Source of the DNA: Rhytidiadelphus loreus
Taxonomy: Eukaryota; Streptophyta; Bryopsida; Hypnales; Hylocomiaceae
Assembly: GCA_947034895.1 (NCBI GenBank)
Contig: OX344763.1
Coordinates: 69,769,093 to 69,833,092, forward strand
Length of the DNA: 64,000 nt
Direction: 5' to 3'
The notes beneath the pieces are model-generated. The model was not told the DNA's origin. It did not search any database and saw only the letters and a list, made by a program, of their open reading frames with translations. Shown here in pieces: positions 40,619 through 52,624 of this stretch (positions are counted from its first letter, which is position 1; the number at the start of each line of letters is the position of its first letter). A program made the position numbers and the translations under genes.

Positions 40619-43257
40619 ATGAGTTTAGGAAGAAATGCAACTTGCACAAACATGTTTTACCATCTTCTTTACGTGAATTTTCATGACATTATATTTTCTT
40701 GGACGGTCATTAAAGTCGAGGGCAAGAATGTTGCCCCAATTTTTAGTTTCACGCACAAAATCATTCAAAGTGACCACTCAAACGTGCCTAATTATCCTTT
40801 TGAATACATGAGTTTAGGAAGAAATGCAACTTGCACAAACATGTTTTACCATCTTCTTTGCGTGAATTTTCATGACATTATATTTCCTTGGACAGTCATT
40901 AAAGTCGAGGGCAAGAACGTTGCCCCAATTTTTAGTTTCACGCACAAAATCATTCAAAGTGACCACGCAAACGTGCATAATTATCCTTTTGAATGCATGA
41001 GTTTAAGAAGAAATGCAACTTGCACAAACATGTTTTACCATCTTCTTTACGTGAATTTTCATGACATTATATTTTTTTGCACAGTCATTAATATACAGGG
41101 CAAGAACGTTGCCCCAATTTTTAGTTTCACGCACAAAATCATTCAAAGTGACCACTCAAACGTGCCTAATTATCCTTTTGAATACATGAGTTTAGGAAGA
41201 AATGCAACTTGCACAAACATGTTTTACCATCTTCTTTACGTGAATTTTCATGACATTATATTTTTATGCACAGTCATTGAAGTCGAGGGCAAGAACGTTG
41301 CCCCAATTTTTAGTTTCACGCACAAAATCATTCAAAGTGACCACGCAAACGTGCATAATTATCCTTTTGAATGCATGAGTTTAGGAAGAAATGCAACTTG
41401 CACAAACATGTTTTACCATCCTCTTTACGTGAATTTTCATGACATTATATTTTTTTGCACTGTCATTGAAGTACAGTTTCAAAACGGTGCCCGAATTTCT
41501 AGTTGCTCGCACAAAATCATTTAAAGTAACCACGCAAACGTGTATATCCTTTTGAATGCATGAGTTTAGGAAGAAATACAACTTGCACAAACATGTTTTA
41601 CCATCTTCTTTACGTGAATTTTCATGACATTATATTTTCTTGGACGGTCATTAAGGTCGAGGGCAAAAACTTTGCCCGAATTTTTAGTTTCACACACAAA
41701 ATCATTCAAAGTGACCACGCAAACGTGCATAATTATCCTTTTGAATGCATGAGTTTAGGAAGAAATGCAACTTGCACAAACATGTTTTACCATCTTCTTT
41801 ACGTGAATTTTCATGACATTATATTTTTTTGCACAGTCATTAAAGTCGAGGGCAAGAACGTTGCCCCAATTTTTAGTTTCACGCACAAAATCATTCAAAG
41901 TGACCACGCAAACGTGCATAATTATCCTTTTGAATGCATGAGTTTAAGAAGAAATGCAACTTGCACAAACATGTTTTACCATCTTCTTTACGTGAATTTT
42001 CATGACATTATATTTTTTTGCACAGTCATTAAAGTCGAGGGCAAGAACGTTGCCCCAATTTTTAGTTTCACGCACAAAATCATTCAAAGTGACCACTCAA
42101 ACGTGCCTAATTATCCTTTTGAATACATGAGTTTAGGAAGAAATGCAACTTGCACAAACATGTTTTACCATCTTCTTTACGTGAATTTTCATGACATTAT
42201 ATTTTTATGCACAGTCATTGAAGTCGAGGGCAAGAACGTTGCCCCAATTTTTAGTTTCACGCACAAAATCATTCAAAGTGACCACGCAAACGTGCATAAT
42301 TATCCTTTTGAATGCATGAGTTTAGGAAGAAATGCAACTTGCACAAACATGTTCTACCATCTTCTTTACGTGAATTTTGATGACATTATATTTTCTTGGA
42401 CGGTCATTAAAGTCGAGGGCAAGAACGTTGCCCCAATTTTTATTTTCACGCACAAAATCATTCAAAGTGACCACGCAAACGTGCATAATTATCCTTTTGA
42501 ATGCATGAGTTTAGGAAGAAATGCAACTTGCACAAACATGTTTTACCATCTTCTTTACGTGAATTTTCATGACATTATATTTTCTTGGACGGTCATTAAG
42601 TCAAGGGCAAGAACATTGCCCCAATTTTTATTTTCACGCACAAAATCATTCAAAGTGACCACGCAAACGTGCATAATTATCCTTTTGAATGCATGAGTTT
42701 AGGAAGAAATGCAACGTGCACAAACATGTTCTACCATCTTCTTTACGTGAATTTTGATGACATTATATTTTCTTGGACGGTCATTAAGTCAAGGGCAAGA
42801 ACATTGCCCCAATTTTTATTTTCACGCACAAAATCATTCAAAGTGACCACTCAAACGTGCATAATTATCCATTTGAATGCATGAGTTTAGGAAGAAATGC
42901 AACGTGCACAAACATGTTCTACCATCTTCTTTACGTGAATTTTGATGACATTATATTTTCTTGGACGGTCATTAAAGTCGAGGGCAAGAACGTTGCCCCA
43001 ATTTTTATTTTCACGCACAAAATCATTCAAAGTGACCACGCAAACGTGCATAATTATCCTTTTGAATGCATGAGTTTAGGAAGAAATGCAACTTGCACAA
43101 ACATGTTTTACCATCTTCTTTACGTGAATTTTCATGACATTATATTTTCTTGGACGGTCATTAAGTCAAGGGCAAGAACATTGCCCCAATTTTTATTTTC
43201 ACGCACAAAATCATTCAAAGTGACCACGCAAACGTGCATAATTATCCTTTTGAATGC
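40619..43257. repeat. 2639-bp 14-mer HOR, expanded unit
   Basis: It begins as the 9-mer, but the third monomer has attaatatacaggg (about 41090). A 185-bp type 2 monomer (41375) follows the fourth. After an aactttgcccg monomer the 9-mer restarts near its third monomer and runs to its normal end. The result is 14 monomers: ten of 189, three of 188 and one of 185. It looks like unequal exchange that fused parts of two units. Confidence 0.85.
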
Positions 43258-44198
43258 ATGAGTTTAGGAAGAAATGCAACTTGCACAAACATGTTTTACC
43301 ATCTTCTTTACGTGAATTTTCATGACATTATATTTTCTTGGACGGTCATTAAAGTCGAGGGCAAGAATGTTGCCCCAATTTTTAGGTTCACGCACAAAAT
43401 CATTCAAAGTGACCACTCAAACGTGCCTAATTATCCTTTTGAATACATGAGTTTAGGAAGAAATGCAACTTGCACAAACATGTTTTACCATCTTCTTTGC
43501 GTGAATTTTCATGACATTATATTTCCTTGGACAGTCATTAAAGTCGAGGGCAAGAACGTTGCCCCAATTTTTAGTTTCACGCACAAAATCATTCAAAGTG
43601 ACCACGCAAACGTGCATAATTATCCTTTTGAATGCATGAGTTTAAGAAGAAATGCAACTTGCACAAACATGTTTTACCATCTTCTTTACGTGAATTTTCA
43701 TGACATTATATTTTTTTGCACAGTCATTAATATACAGGGCAAGAACGTTGCCCCAATTTTTAGTTTCACGCACAAAATCATTCAAAGTGACCACTCAAAC
43801 GTGCCTAATTATCCTTTTGAATACATGAGTTTAGGAAGAAATGCAACTTGCACAAACATGTTTTACCATCTTCTTTACGTGAATTTTCATGACATTATAT
43901 TTTTATGCACAGTCATTGAAGTCGAGGGCAAGAACGTTGCCCCAATTTTTAGTTTCACGCACAAAATCATTCAAAGTGACCACGCAAACGTGCATAATTA
44001 TCCTTTTGAATGCATGAGTTTAGGAAGAAATGCAACTTGCACAAACATGTTTTACCATCCTCTTTACGTGAATTTTCATGACATTATATTTTTTTGCACT
44101 GTCATTGAAGTACAGTTTCAAAACGGTGCCCGAATTTCTAGTTGCTCGCACAAAATCATTTAAAGTAACCACGCAAACGTGTATATCCTTTTGAATGC
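43258..44198. repeat. Start of a second 14-mer unit
   Basis: Its five monomers repeat the first five of the preceding unit at +2639: aatgtt/ggttc (agtttc in the earlier unit), tttgcgtg, ttaagaaga with tatacaggg, tttttatgcac, and the 185-bp type 2 monomer at 44014. The order then departs into zone E. Confidence 0.85.
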
Positions 44199-44954
44199 AT
44201 GAGTTTAGGAAGAAATACAACTTGCACAAACATGTTTTACCATCTTCTTTACGTGAATTTTCATGACATTATATTTTCTTGGACGGTCATTAAGGTCGAG
44301 GGCGAAAACTTTGCCCGAATTTTTAGTTTCACACACAAAATCATTCAAAGTGACCACGCAAACGTGCATAATTATCCTTTTGAATGCATGAGTTTAGGAA
44401 GAAATGCAACTTGCACAAACATGTTTTACCATCTTCTTTACGTGAATTTTCATGACATTATATTTTCTTGGACGGTCATTAAGGTCGAGGGCAAAAACTT
44501 TGCCCGAATTTTTAGTTTCACACACAAAATCATTCAAAGTGTCCACGCAAACGCGCATAATTATCCTTTTGAATGCATGAGTTTAGGAAGAAATGCAACT
44601 TGCACAAACATGTTTTACCATCTTCTTTACGTGAATTTTCATGACATTATATTTTCTTGGACGGTCATTAAGGTCGAGGGCAAAAACTTTGCCCGAATTT
44701 TTAGTTTCACACACAAAATCATTCAAAGTGTCCACGCAAACGCGCATAATTATCCTTTTGAATGCATGAGTTTAGGAAGAAATGCAACTTGCACAAACAT
44801 GTTTTACCATCTTCTTTACGTGCATTTCCATGACATTATATTTTCTTGGACGGTCATTAAGGTCGAGGGCAAAAACTTTGCCCGAATTTTTAGTTTCACA
44901 CACAAAATCATTCAAAGTGACCACGCAAACGTGCATAATTATCCTTTTGAATGC
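44199..44954. repeat. Four tandem aactttgcccg monomers
   Basis: Four consecutive 189-bp monomers (44199, 44388, 44577, 44766) share attaaggtcgagggc, an aactttgcccgaa segment and cacacacaaa. The second and third also share gtgtccacgcaaacgcgc. Single copies of the same class occur at 41560, 45891, 52625 and 54115. The near identity suggests a recent one-monomer amplification. Their hairpin stem is 7 bp in most copies. Confidence 0.9.
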
Positions 44955-45142
44955 ATGAGTTTAGGAAGAAATGCAACTTGCACAAACATGTTTTACCATC
45001 TTCTTTACGTGAATTTTCATGACATTATATTTCCTTGGACGGTCATTAAAGTCGAGGGCAAAAACATTGCCCAAATTTTATTTTCACGCACAAAATCATT
45101 CAAAGTGACCACCCAAACGTGCCTAATTATCCTTTTGAATAC
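44955..45142. repeat. 188-bp monomer, second kind (first of ten)
   Basis: Here the missing base is in the gttgccccaattttt segment, giving cattgcccaaatttta or gttgctcaatttcta, so this 188-bp class arose separately from the tcaagg type. Most have ttccttggac. Anchor-phase starts are 44955, 46265, 48319, 50763, 50951, 51324, 51882, 52814, 53002 and 54304. Confidence 0.92.
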
Positions 45143-45327
45143 ATGAGTTTAGGAAGAAATGCAACTTGCACAAACATGTTTTACCATCTTCTTTACGTGA
45201 ATTTTCATAAAATTATATTTTTCTGCACTGTCATTGAAGTACAGTTTCAGAACGGTGCCCGAATTTTTAGTTGCATACACAAAATCATTCAAAGTGACCA
45301 CGCAAACGTGTATATCCTTTTGAATGC
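45143..45327. repeat. cataaaatt sub-class of type 2, 185 bp
   Basis: It has cataaaattatatttttctgc, cagtttcagaacgg and agttgcacacac or agttgcatacac. Further copies are at 49633-49817 and 55807-55991 (185 bp). A 189-bp version at 46453-46641 has the same body joined to a normal cataattatcc end, which implies exchange at the monomer junction. Confidence 0.88.
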
Positions 45328-47019
45328 ATGAGTTTAGGAAGAAATGCAACTTGCACAAACATGTTTTACCATCTTCTTTACGTGAATTTTCATGACATTA
45401 TATTCTTTTGCACATTCATTAAGGTCGAGGGCAAGAACGTTGCCCCAATTTTTAGTTTCACGCACAAAATCATTCAAAGTGACCACTCAAACGTGCCTAA
45501 TTATCCTTTTGAATACATGAGTTTAGGAAGAAATGCAACTTGCACAAACATGTTTTACCATCTTCTTTACGTGAATTTTCATGACATTATATTTTTTTGC
45601 ACAGTCATTGAAGTCGAGGGCAAGAACGTTGCCCCAATTTTTAATTTCACGCACAAAATCATTCAAAGTGACCACGCAAACGTGCATAATTATCCTTTTG
45701 AATGCATGAGTTTAGGAAGAAATGCAACTTGCACAAACATGTTTTACCATCTTCTTTACGTGAATTTTCATGACATTATATTTTTTTGCACTGTCATTGA
45801 AGTACAGTTTCAAAACGGTGCCCGAATTTCTAGTTGCTCGCACAAAATCATTTAAAGTAACCACGCAAACGTATATATCCTTTTGAATGCATGAGTTTAG
45901 GAAGAAATGCAACTTGCACAAACATGTTTTACCATCTTCTTTACGTGAATTTTCATGACATTATATTTTTTTGGACGGTCATTAAGGTCGAGGGCAAGAA
46001 CTTTGCCCGAATTTTTAGTTTCACACACAAAATCATTCAAAGTGACCACGCAAACGTGCCTAATTATCCTTTTGAATGCATGAGTTTAGGAAGAAATGCA
46101 ACTTGCACAAACATGTTTTACCATCTTCTTTACGTGAATTTTCATGACATTATATATTTTTGCACTGTCATTGAAGTTCAGTTTCAAAATGGTGCCCGAA
46201 TTTCTAGTTGCTCGCACAAAATCATTTAAAGTAACCACGCAAACGTGTATATCCTTTTGAATGCATGAGTTTAGGAAGAAATGCAACTTGCACAAACATG
46301 TTTTACCATCTTCTTTACGTGAATTTTCATGACATTATATTTTTTCGGACGGTCATTAAAGTCGAGGGCAAAAACATTGCCCAAATTTTATTTTCACGCA
46401 CAAAATCATTCAAAGTGACCACGCAAACGTGCATAATTATCCTTTTGAATGCATGAGTTTAGGAAGAAATGCAACTTGCACAAACATGTTTTACCATCTT
46501 CTTTACGTGAATTTTCATAAAATTATATTTTTCTGCACTGTCATTGAAGTACAGTTTCAGAACGGTGCCCGAATTTTTAGTTGCACACACAAAATCATTC
46601 AAAGTGACCACGCAAACGTGCATAATTATCCTTTTGAATGCATGAGTTTAGGAAGAAATGCAACTTGCACAAACATATTTTACCATCTTCTTTACGTGAA
46701 TTTTCATGACATTATATTTTTTTGCACAGTCATTAAAGTCGAGGGCAAGAACGTTGCCCCAATTTTTAGTTTCACGCACAAAATCATTCAAAGTGACCAC
46801 GCAAACGTGCATAATTATCCTTTTGAATGCATGAGTTTAAGAAGAAATGCAACTTGCACAAACATGTTTTACCATCTTCTTTACGTGAATTTTCATGACA
46901 TTATATTTTTTTGCACAGTCATTGAAGTCGAGGGCAAGAACGTTGCCCCAATTTTTAGTTTCACGCACAAAATCATTCAAAGTGACCACGCAAACGTGCA
47001 TAATTATCCTTTTGAATGC

Positions 47020-48318
47020 ATGAGTTTAGGAAGAAATGCAACTTGCACAAACATGTTTTACCATCCTCTTTACGTGAATTTTCATGACATTATATTTTAT
47101 TGCACTGTCATTGAAGTACACTTTCAAAACGGTGCCCGAATTTCTAGTTGCTCGCACAAAATCATTTAAAGTAACCACGCAAACGTGTATATCCTTTTGA
47201 ATGCATGAGTTTAGGAAGAAATGCAACTTGCACAAACATGTTTTACCATCTTCTTTACGTGAATTTTCATGACATTATATATTTTTGCACTGTCATTGAA
47301 GTACAGTTTCAAAATGGTGCCCGAATTTCTAGTTGCTCGCACAAAATCATTTAAAGTAACCACGCAAACGTGTATATCCTTTTGAATGCATGAGTTTAGG
47401 AAGAAATGCAACTTGCACAAACATGTTTTACCATCTTCTTTACGTGAATTTTCATGACATTATATCTTTTTGCACAGTCATTAAAGTCGAGGGCAAGAAC
47501 GTTGCCCCAATTTTTAGTTTCACGCACAAAATCATTCAAAGTGACCACGCAAACGTGCATAATTATCCTTTTGAATGCATGAGTTTAGGAAGAAATGCAA
47601 CTTGCACAAACATGTTTTACCATCCTCTTTACGTGAATTTTCATGACATTATATTTTATTGCACTGTCATTGAAGTACACTTTCAAAACGGTGCCCGAAT
47701 TTCTAGTTGCTCGCACAAAATCATTTAAAGTAACCACGCAAACGTGTATATCCTTTTGAATGCATGAGTTTAGGAAGAAATGCAACTTGCACAAACATGT
47801 TTTACCATCTTCTTTACGTGAATTTTCATGACATTATATATTTTTGCACTGTCATTGAAGTACAGTTTCAAAATGGTGCCCGAATTTCTAGTTGCTCGCA
47901 CAAAATCATTTAAAGTAACCACGCAAACGTGTATATCCTTTTGAATGCATGAGTTTAGGATGAAATGCAACTTGCACAAACATGTTTTACCATCTTCTTT
48001 ACGTGAATTTTCATGACATTATATATTTTTGCACTGTCATTGAAGTACAGTTTCAAAATGGTGCCCGAATTTCTAGTTGCTCGCACAAAATCATTTAAAG
48101 TAACCACGCAAACGTGTATATCCTTTTGAATGCATGAGTTTAGGAAGAAATGCAACTTGCACAAACATGTTTTACCATCTTCTTTACGTGAATTTTCATG
48201 ACATTATATATTTTTGCACTGTCATTGAAGTACAGTTTCAAAATGGTGCCCGAATTTCTAGTTGCTCGCACAAAATCATTTAAAGTAACCACGCAAACGT
48301 GTATATCCTTTTGAATGC
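47020..48318. repeat. Cluster of 185-bp monomers with a 559-bp trimer
   Basis: Monomers start at 47020 and 47205 (185 bp), 47390 (189 bp, ttatatctttttgcac), then 47579, 47764, 47949 and 48134 (185 bp). The catcctc/tacactttc monomer at 47020 recurs at 47579, an offset of 559. The last three are near-identical tatatattt copies in tandem, one with a private ggatgaaatg. Confidence 0.87.
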
Positions 48319-48506
48319 ATGAGTTTAGGAAGAAATGCAACTTGCACAAACATGTTTTACCATCTTCTTTACGTGAATTTTCATGACATTATATTTCCTT
48401 GGACGGTCATTAAAGTCGAGGGCAAAAACGTTGCTCAATTTCTATTTTCACGCACAAAATCATTCAAAGTGACCACCCAAACGTGCATAATTATCCTTTT
48501 GAATGC

Positions 48507-50762
48507 ATGAGTTTAAGAAGAAATGCAACTTGCACAAACATGTTTTACCATCTTCTTTACGTGAATTTTCATGACATTATATATTTTTGCACTGTCATTG
48601 AAGTACAGTTTCAAAATGGTGCCCGAATTTCTAGTTGCTCGCACAAAATCATTTAAAGTAACCACGCAAACGTGTATATCCTTTTGAATGCATGAGTTTA
48701 GGAAGAAATGCAACTTGCACAAACATGTTTTACCATCTTCTTTACGTGAATTTTCATGACATTATATTTTTTTGCACAGTCATTAAAGTCTGGGGCAAGA
48801 ACGTTGCCCCAATTTTTAGTTGCACACACAAAATCATTCAAAGTGACCACTCAAACGTGCCTAATTATCCTTTTGAATACATGAGTTTAAGAAGAAATGC
48901 AACTTGCACAAACATGTTTTACCATCTTCTTTACGTGAATTTCCATGACATTATATTTTTTTGCACAGTCATTAAAGTTAAGGGCAAGAGCGTTGCCCCA
49001 ATTTTTAGTTTCACGCACAAAATCATTCAAAGTGACCACGCAAACGTGCATAATTATCCTTTTGAATGCATGAGTTTAAGAAGAAATGCAACTTGCACAA
49101 ACATGTTTTACCATCTTCTTTACGTGAATTTTCATGACATTATATTTTTTTGCACAGTCATTAATATACAGGGCAAGAACGTTGCCCCAATTTTCAGTTT
49201 CACGCACAAAATCATTCAAAGTGACCACTCAAACGTGCCTAATTATCCTTTTGAATACATGAGTTTAGGAAGAAATGCAACTTGCACAAACATGTTTTAC
49301 CATCTTCTTTACGTGAATTTTCATGACATTATATTTTTTTGCACAGTCATTGAAGTTGAGGGCAAGAACGTTGCCCCAATTTTTAGTTTCACGCACAAAA
49401 TCATTCAAAGTGACCACGCAAACGTGCATAATTATCCTTTTGAATGCATGAGTTTAGGAAGAAATGCAACTTGCACAAACATGTTTTACCATCCTCTTTA
49501 CGTGAATTTTCATGACATTATATTTTTTTGCACTGTCATTGAAGTACAGTTTCAAAACGGTGCCCGAATTTCTAGTTGCTCGCACAAAATCATTTAAAGT
49601 AACCACGCAAACGTGTATATCCTTTTGAATGCATGAGTTTAGGAAGAAATGCAACTTGCACAAACATGTTTTACCATCTTCTTTACGTGAATTTTCATAA
49701 AATTATATTTTTCTGCACTGTCATTGAAGTACAGTTTCAGAACGGTGCCCGAATTTTTAGTTGCACACACAAAATCATTCAAAGTGACCACGCAAACGTG
49801 TATATCCTTTTGAATGCATGAGTTTAGGAAGAAATGCAACTTGCACAAACATGTTTTACCATCTTCTTTACGTGAATTTTCATGACATTATATTTTTTTG
49901 CACAGTCATTAAAGTCGAGGGCAAGAACGTTGCCCCAATTTTTAGTTTCACGCACAAAATCATTCAAAGTGACCACGCAAACGTGAATAATTATCCTTTT
50001 GAATGCATGAGTTTAAGAAGAAATGCAACTTGCACAAACATGTTTTACCATCTTCTTTACGTGAATTTTCATGACATTATATTTTTTTGCACAGTCATTA
50101 AAGTCGAGGGCAAGAACGTTGCCCCAATTTTTAGTTTCACGCAAAAAATCATTCAAAGTGACCACGCAAACGTGCATAATTATCCTTTTGAATGCATGAG
50201 TTTAAGAAGAAATGCAACTTGCACAAACATGTTTTACCATCTTCTTTACGTGAATTTTCATGACATTATATTTTTTTGCACAGTCATTAAAGTCGAGGGC
50301 AAGAACGTTGCCCCAATTTTTAGTTTCACGCACAAAATCATTCAAAGTGACCACGGAAACGTGCATAATTATCCTTTTGAATGCATGAATTTAAGAAGAA
50401 ATGCAACTTGCACAAACATGTTTTACCATCTTCTTTACGTGAATTTTCATGACATTATATTTTTCTGCACAGTCATTAAAGTCGAGGGCAAGAACGTTGC
50501 CCCAATTTTTAGTTTCACACACAAAATCATTCAAAGTGACCACGCAAACGTGCCTAATTATCCTTTTGAATACATGAGTTTAGGAAGAAATGCAACTTGC
50601 ACAAACATGTTTTACCATCTTCTTTACGTGAATTTTCATGACATTATATTTTTTTGCACAGTCATTAAAGTCGAGGGCAAGAACGTTGCCCCAATCTTTA
50701 TTTTCAGGTACAAAATCATTCAAAGTGACCACGCAAACGTGCCTAATTATCCTTTTGAATGC
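48507..50762. repeat. 12-monomer block, copy 1 (2256 bp)
   Basis: It has nine 189-bp and three 185-bp monomers. Private markers in order are aatttccatgac (about 48942), attaatatacaggg (about 49163), gaagttgagg (about 49353), catcctc 185-bp, cataaaatt 185-bp, three ttaagaaga monomers, ccacggaaac, and the first caggtacaaa monomer (about 50705). All recur 6174 bp downstream. Confidence 0.9.
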
Positions 50763-51323
50763 ATGAGTTTAGGAAGAAATGCAACTTGCACAAACATGTT
50801 TTACCATCTTCTTTACGTGAATTTTCATGACATTATATTTCCTTGGACGATCATTAAAGTCGAGGGCAAAAATGTTGCTCAATTTCTATTTTCACGCACA
50901 AAATCATTCAAAGTGACCACCCAAACGTGCATAATTATCCTTTTGAATGCATGAGTTTAGGAAGAAATGCAACTTGCACAAACATGTTTTACCATCTTCT
51001 TTACGTGAATTTTCATGACATTATATTTCCTTGGACGATCATTAAAGTCGAGGGCAAAAACGTTGCTCAATTTCTATTTTCACGCACAAAATCATTCAAA
51101 GTGACCACCCAAACGTGCCTAATTATCCTTTTGAATGCATGAGTTTAGGAAGAAATGCAACTTGCACAAACATGTTTTACCATCTTCTTTACGTGAATTT
51201 TCATGACATTATATATTTTTGCACTGTCATTGAAGTACAGTTTCAAAATGGTGCCCGAATTTCTAGTTGCTCGCACAAAATCATTTAAAGTAACCACGCA
51301 AACGTGTATATCCTTTTGAATGC

Positions 51324-52439
51324 ATGAGTTTAGGAAGAAATGCAACTTGCACAAACATGTTTTACCATCTTCTTTACGTGAATTTTCATGACATTATATT
51401 TCCTTGGACGGTCATTAAAGTCGAGGGCAAAAACGTTGCTCAATTTCTATTTTCACGCACAAAATCATTCAAAGTGACCACGCAAACGTGCATAATTATC
51501 CTTTTGAATGCATGAGTTTAGGAAGAAATGCAACTTGCACAAACATGTTTTACCATCTTCTTTACGTGAATTTTCATGACATTATATATTTTTGCACTGT
51601 CATTGAAGTTCAGTTTCAAAATGGTGCCCGAATTTCTAGTTGCTCGCACAAAATCATTTAAAGTAACCACGCAAACGTGTATATCCTTTTGAATGCATGA
51701 GTTTAGGAAGAAATGCAACTTGCACAAACATGTTTTACCATCTTCTTTACGTGAATTTTCATGACATTATATATTTTTGCACTGTCATTGAAGTACAGTT
51801 TCAAAATGGTGCCCGAATTTCTAGTTGCTCGCACAAAATCATTTAAAGTAACCACGCAAACGTGTATATCCTTTTGAATGCATGAGTTTAGGAAGAAATG
51901 CAACTTGCACAAACATGTTTTACCATCTTCTTTACGTGAATTTTCATGACATTATATTTCCTTGGACGGTCATTAAAGTCGAGGGCAAAAACGTTGCTCA
52001 ATTTCTATTTTCACGCACAAAATCATTCAAAGTGACCACGCAAACGTGCATAATTATCCTTTTGAATGCATGAGTTTAGGAAGAAATGCAACTTGCACAA
52101 ACATGTTTTACCATCTTCTTTACGTGAATTTTCATGACATTATATATTTTTGCACTGTCATTGAAGTTCAGTTTCAAAATGGTGCCCGAATTTCTAGTTG
52201 CTCGCACAAAATCATTTAAAGTAACCACGCAAACGTGTATATCCTTTTGAATGCATGAGTTTAGGAAGAAATGCAACTTGCACAAACATGTTTTACCATC
52301 TTCTTTACGTGAATTTTCATGACATTATATATTTTTGCACTGTCATTGAAGTACAGTTTCAAAATGGTGCCCGAATTTCTAGTTGCTCGCACAAAATCAT
52401 TTAAAGTAACCACGCAAACGTGTATATCCTTTTGAATGC
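51324..52439. repeat. Tandem 558-bp trimer HOR, two copies
   Basis: Units 51324-51881 and 51882-52439 each hold one 188-bp gctcaattt monomer, one 185-bp gaagttcag monomer and one 185-bp gaagtacag monomer, in the same order. A further 185-bp gaagtacag copy follows at 52440. Confidence 0.9.
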
Positions 52440-52624
52440 ATGAGTTTAGGAAGAAATGCAACTTGCACAAACATGTTTTACCATCTTCTTTACGTGAATT
52501 TTCATGACATTATATATTTTTGCACTGTCATTGAAGTACAGTTTCAAAATGGTGCCCGAATTTCTAGTTGCTCGCACAAAATCATTTAAAGTAACCACGC
52601 AAACGTGTATATCCTTTTGAATGC

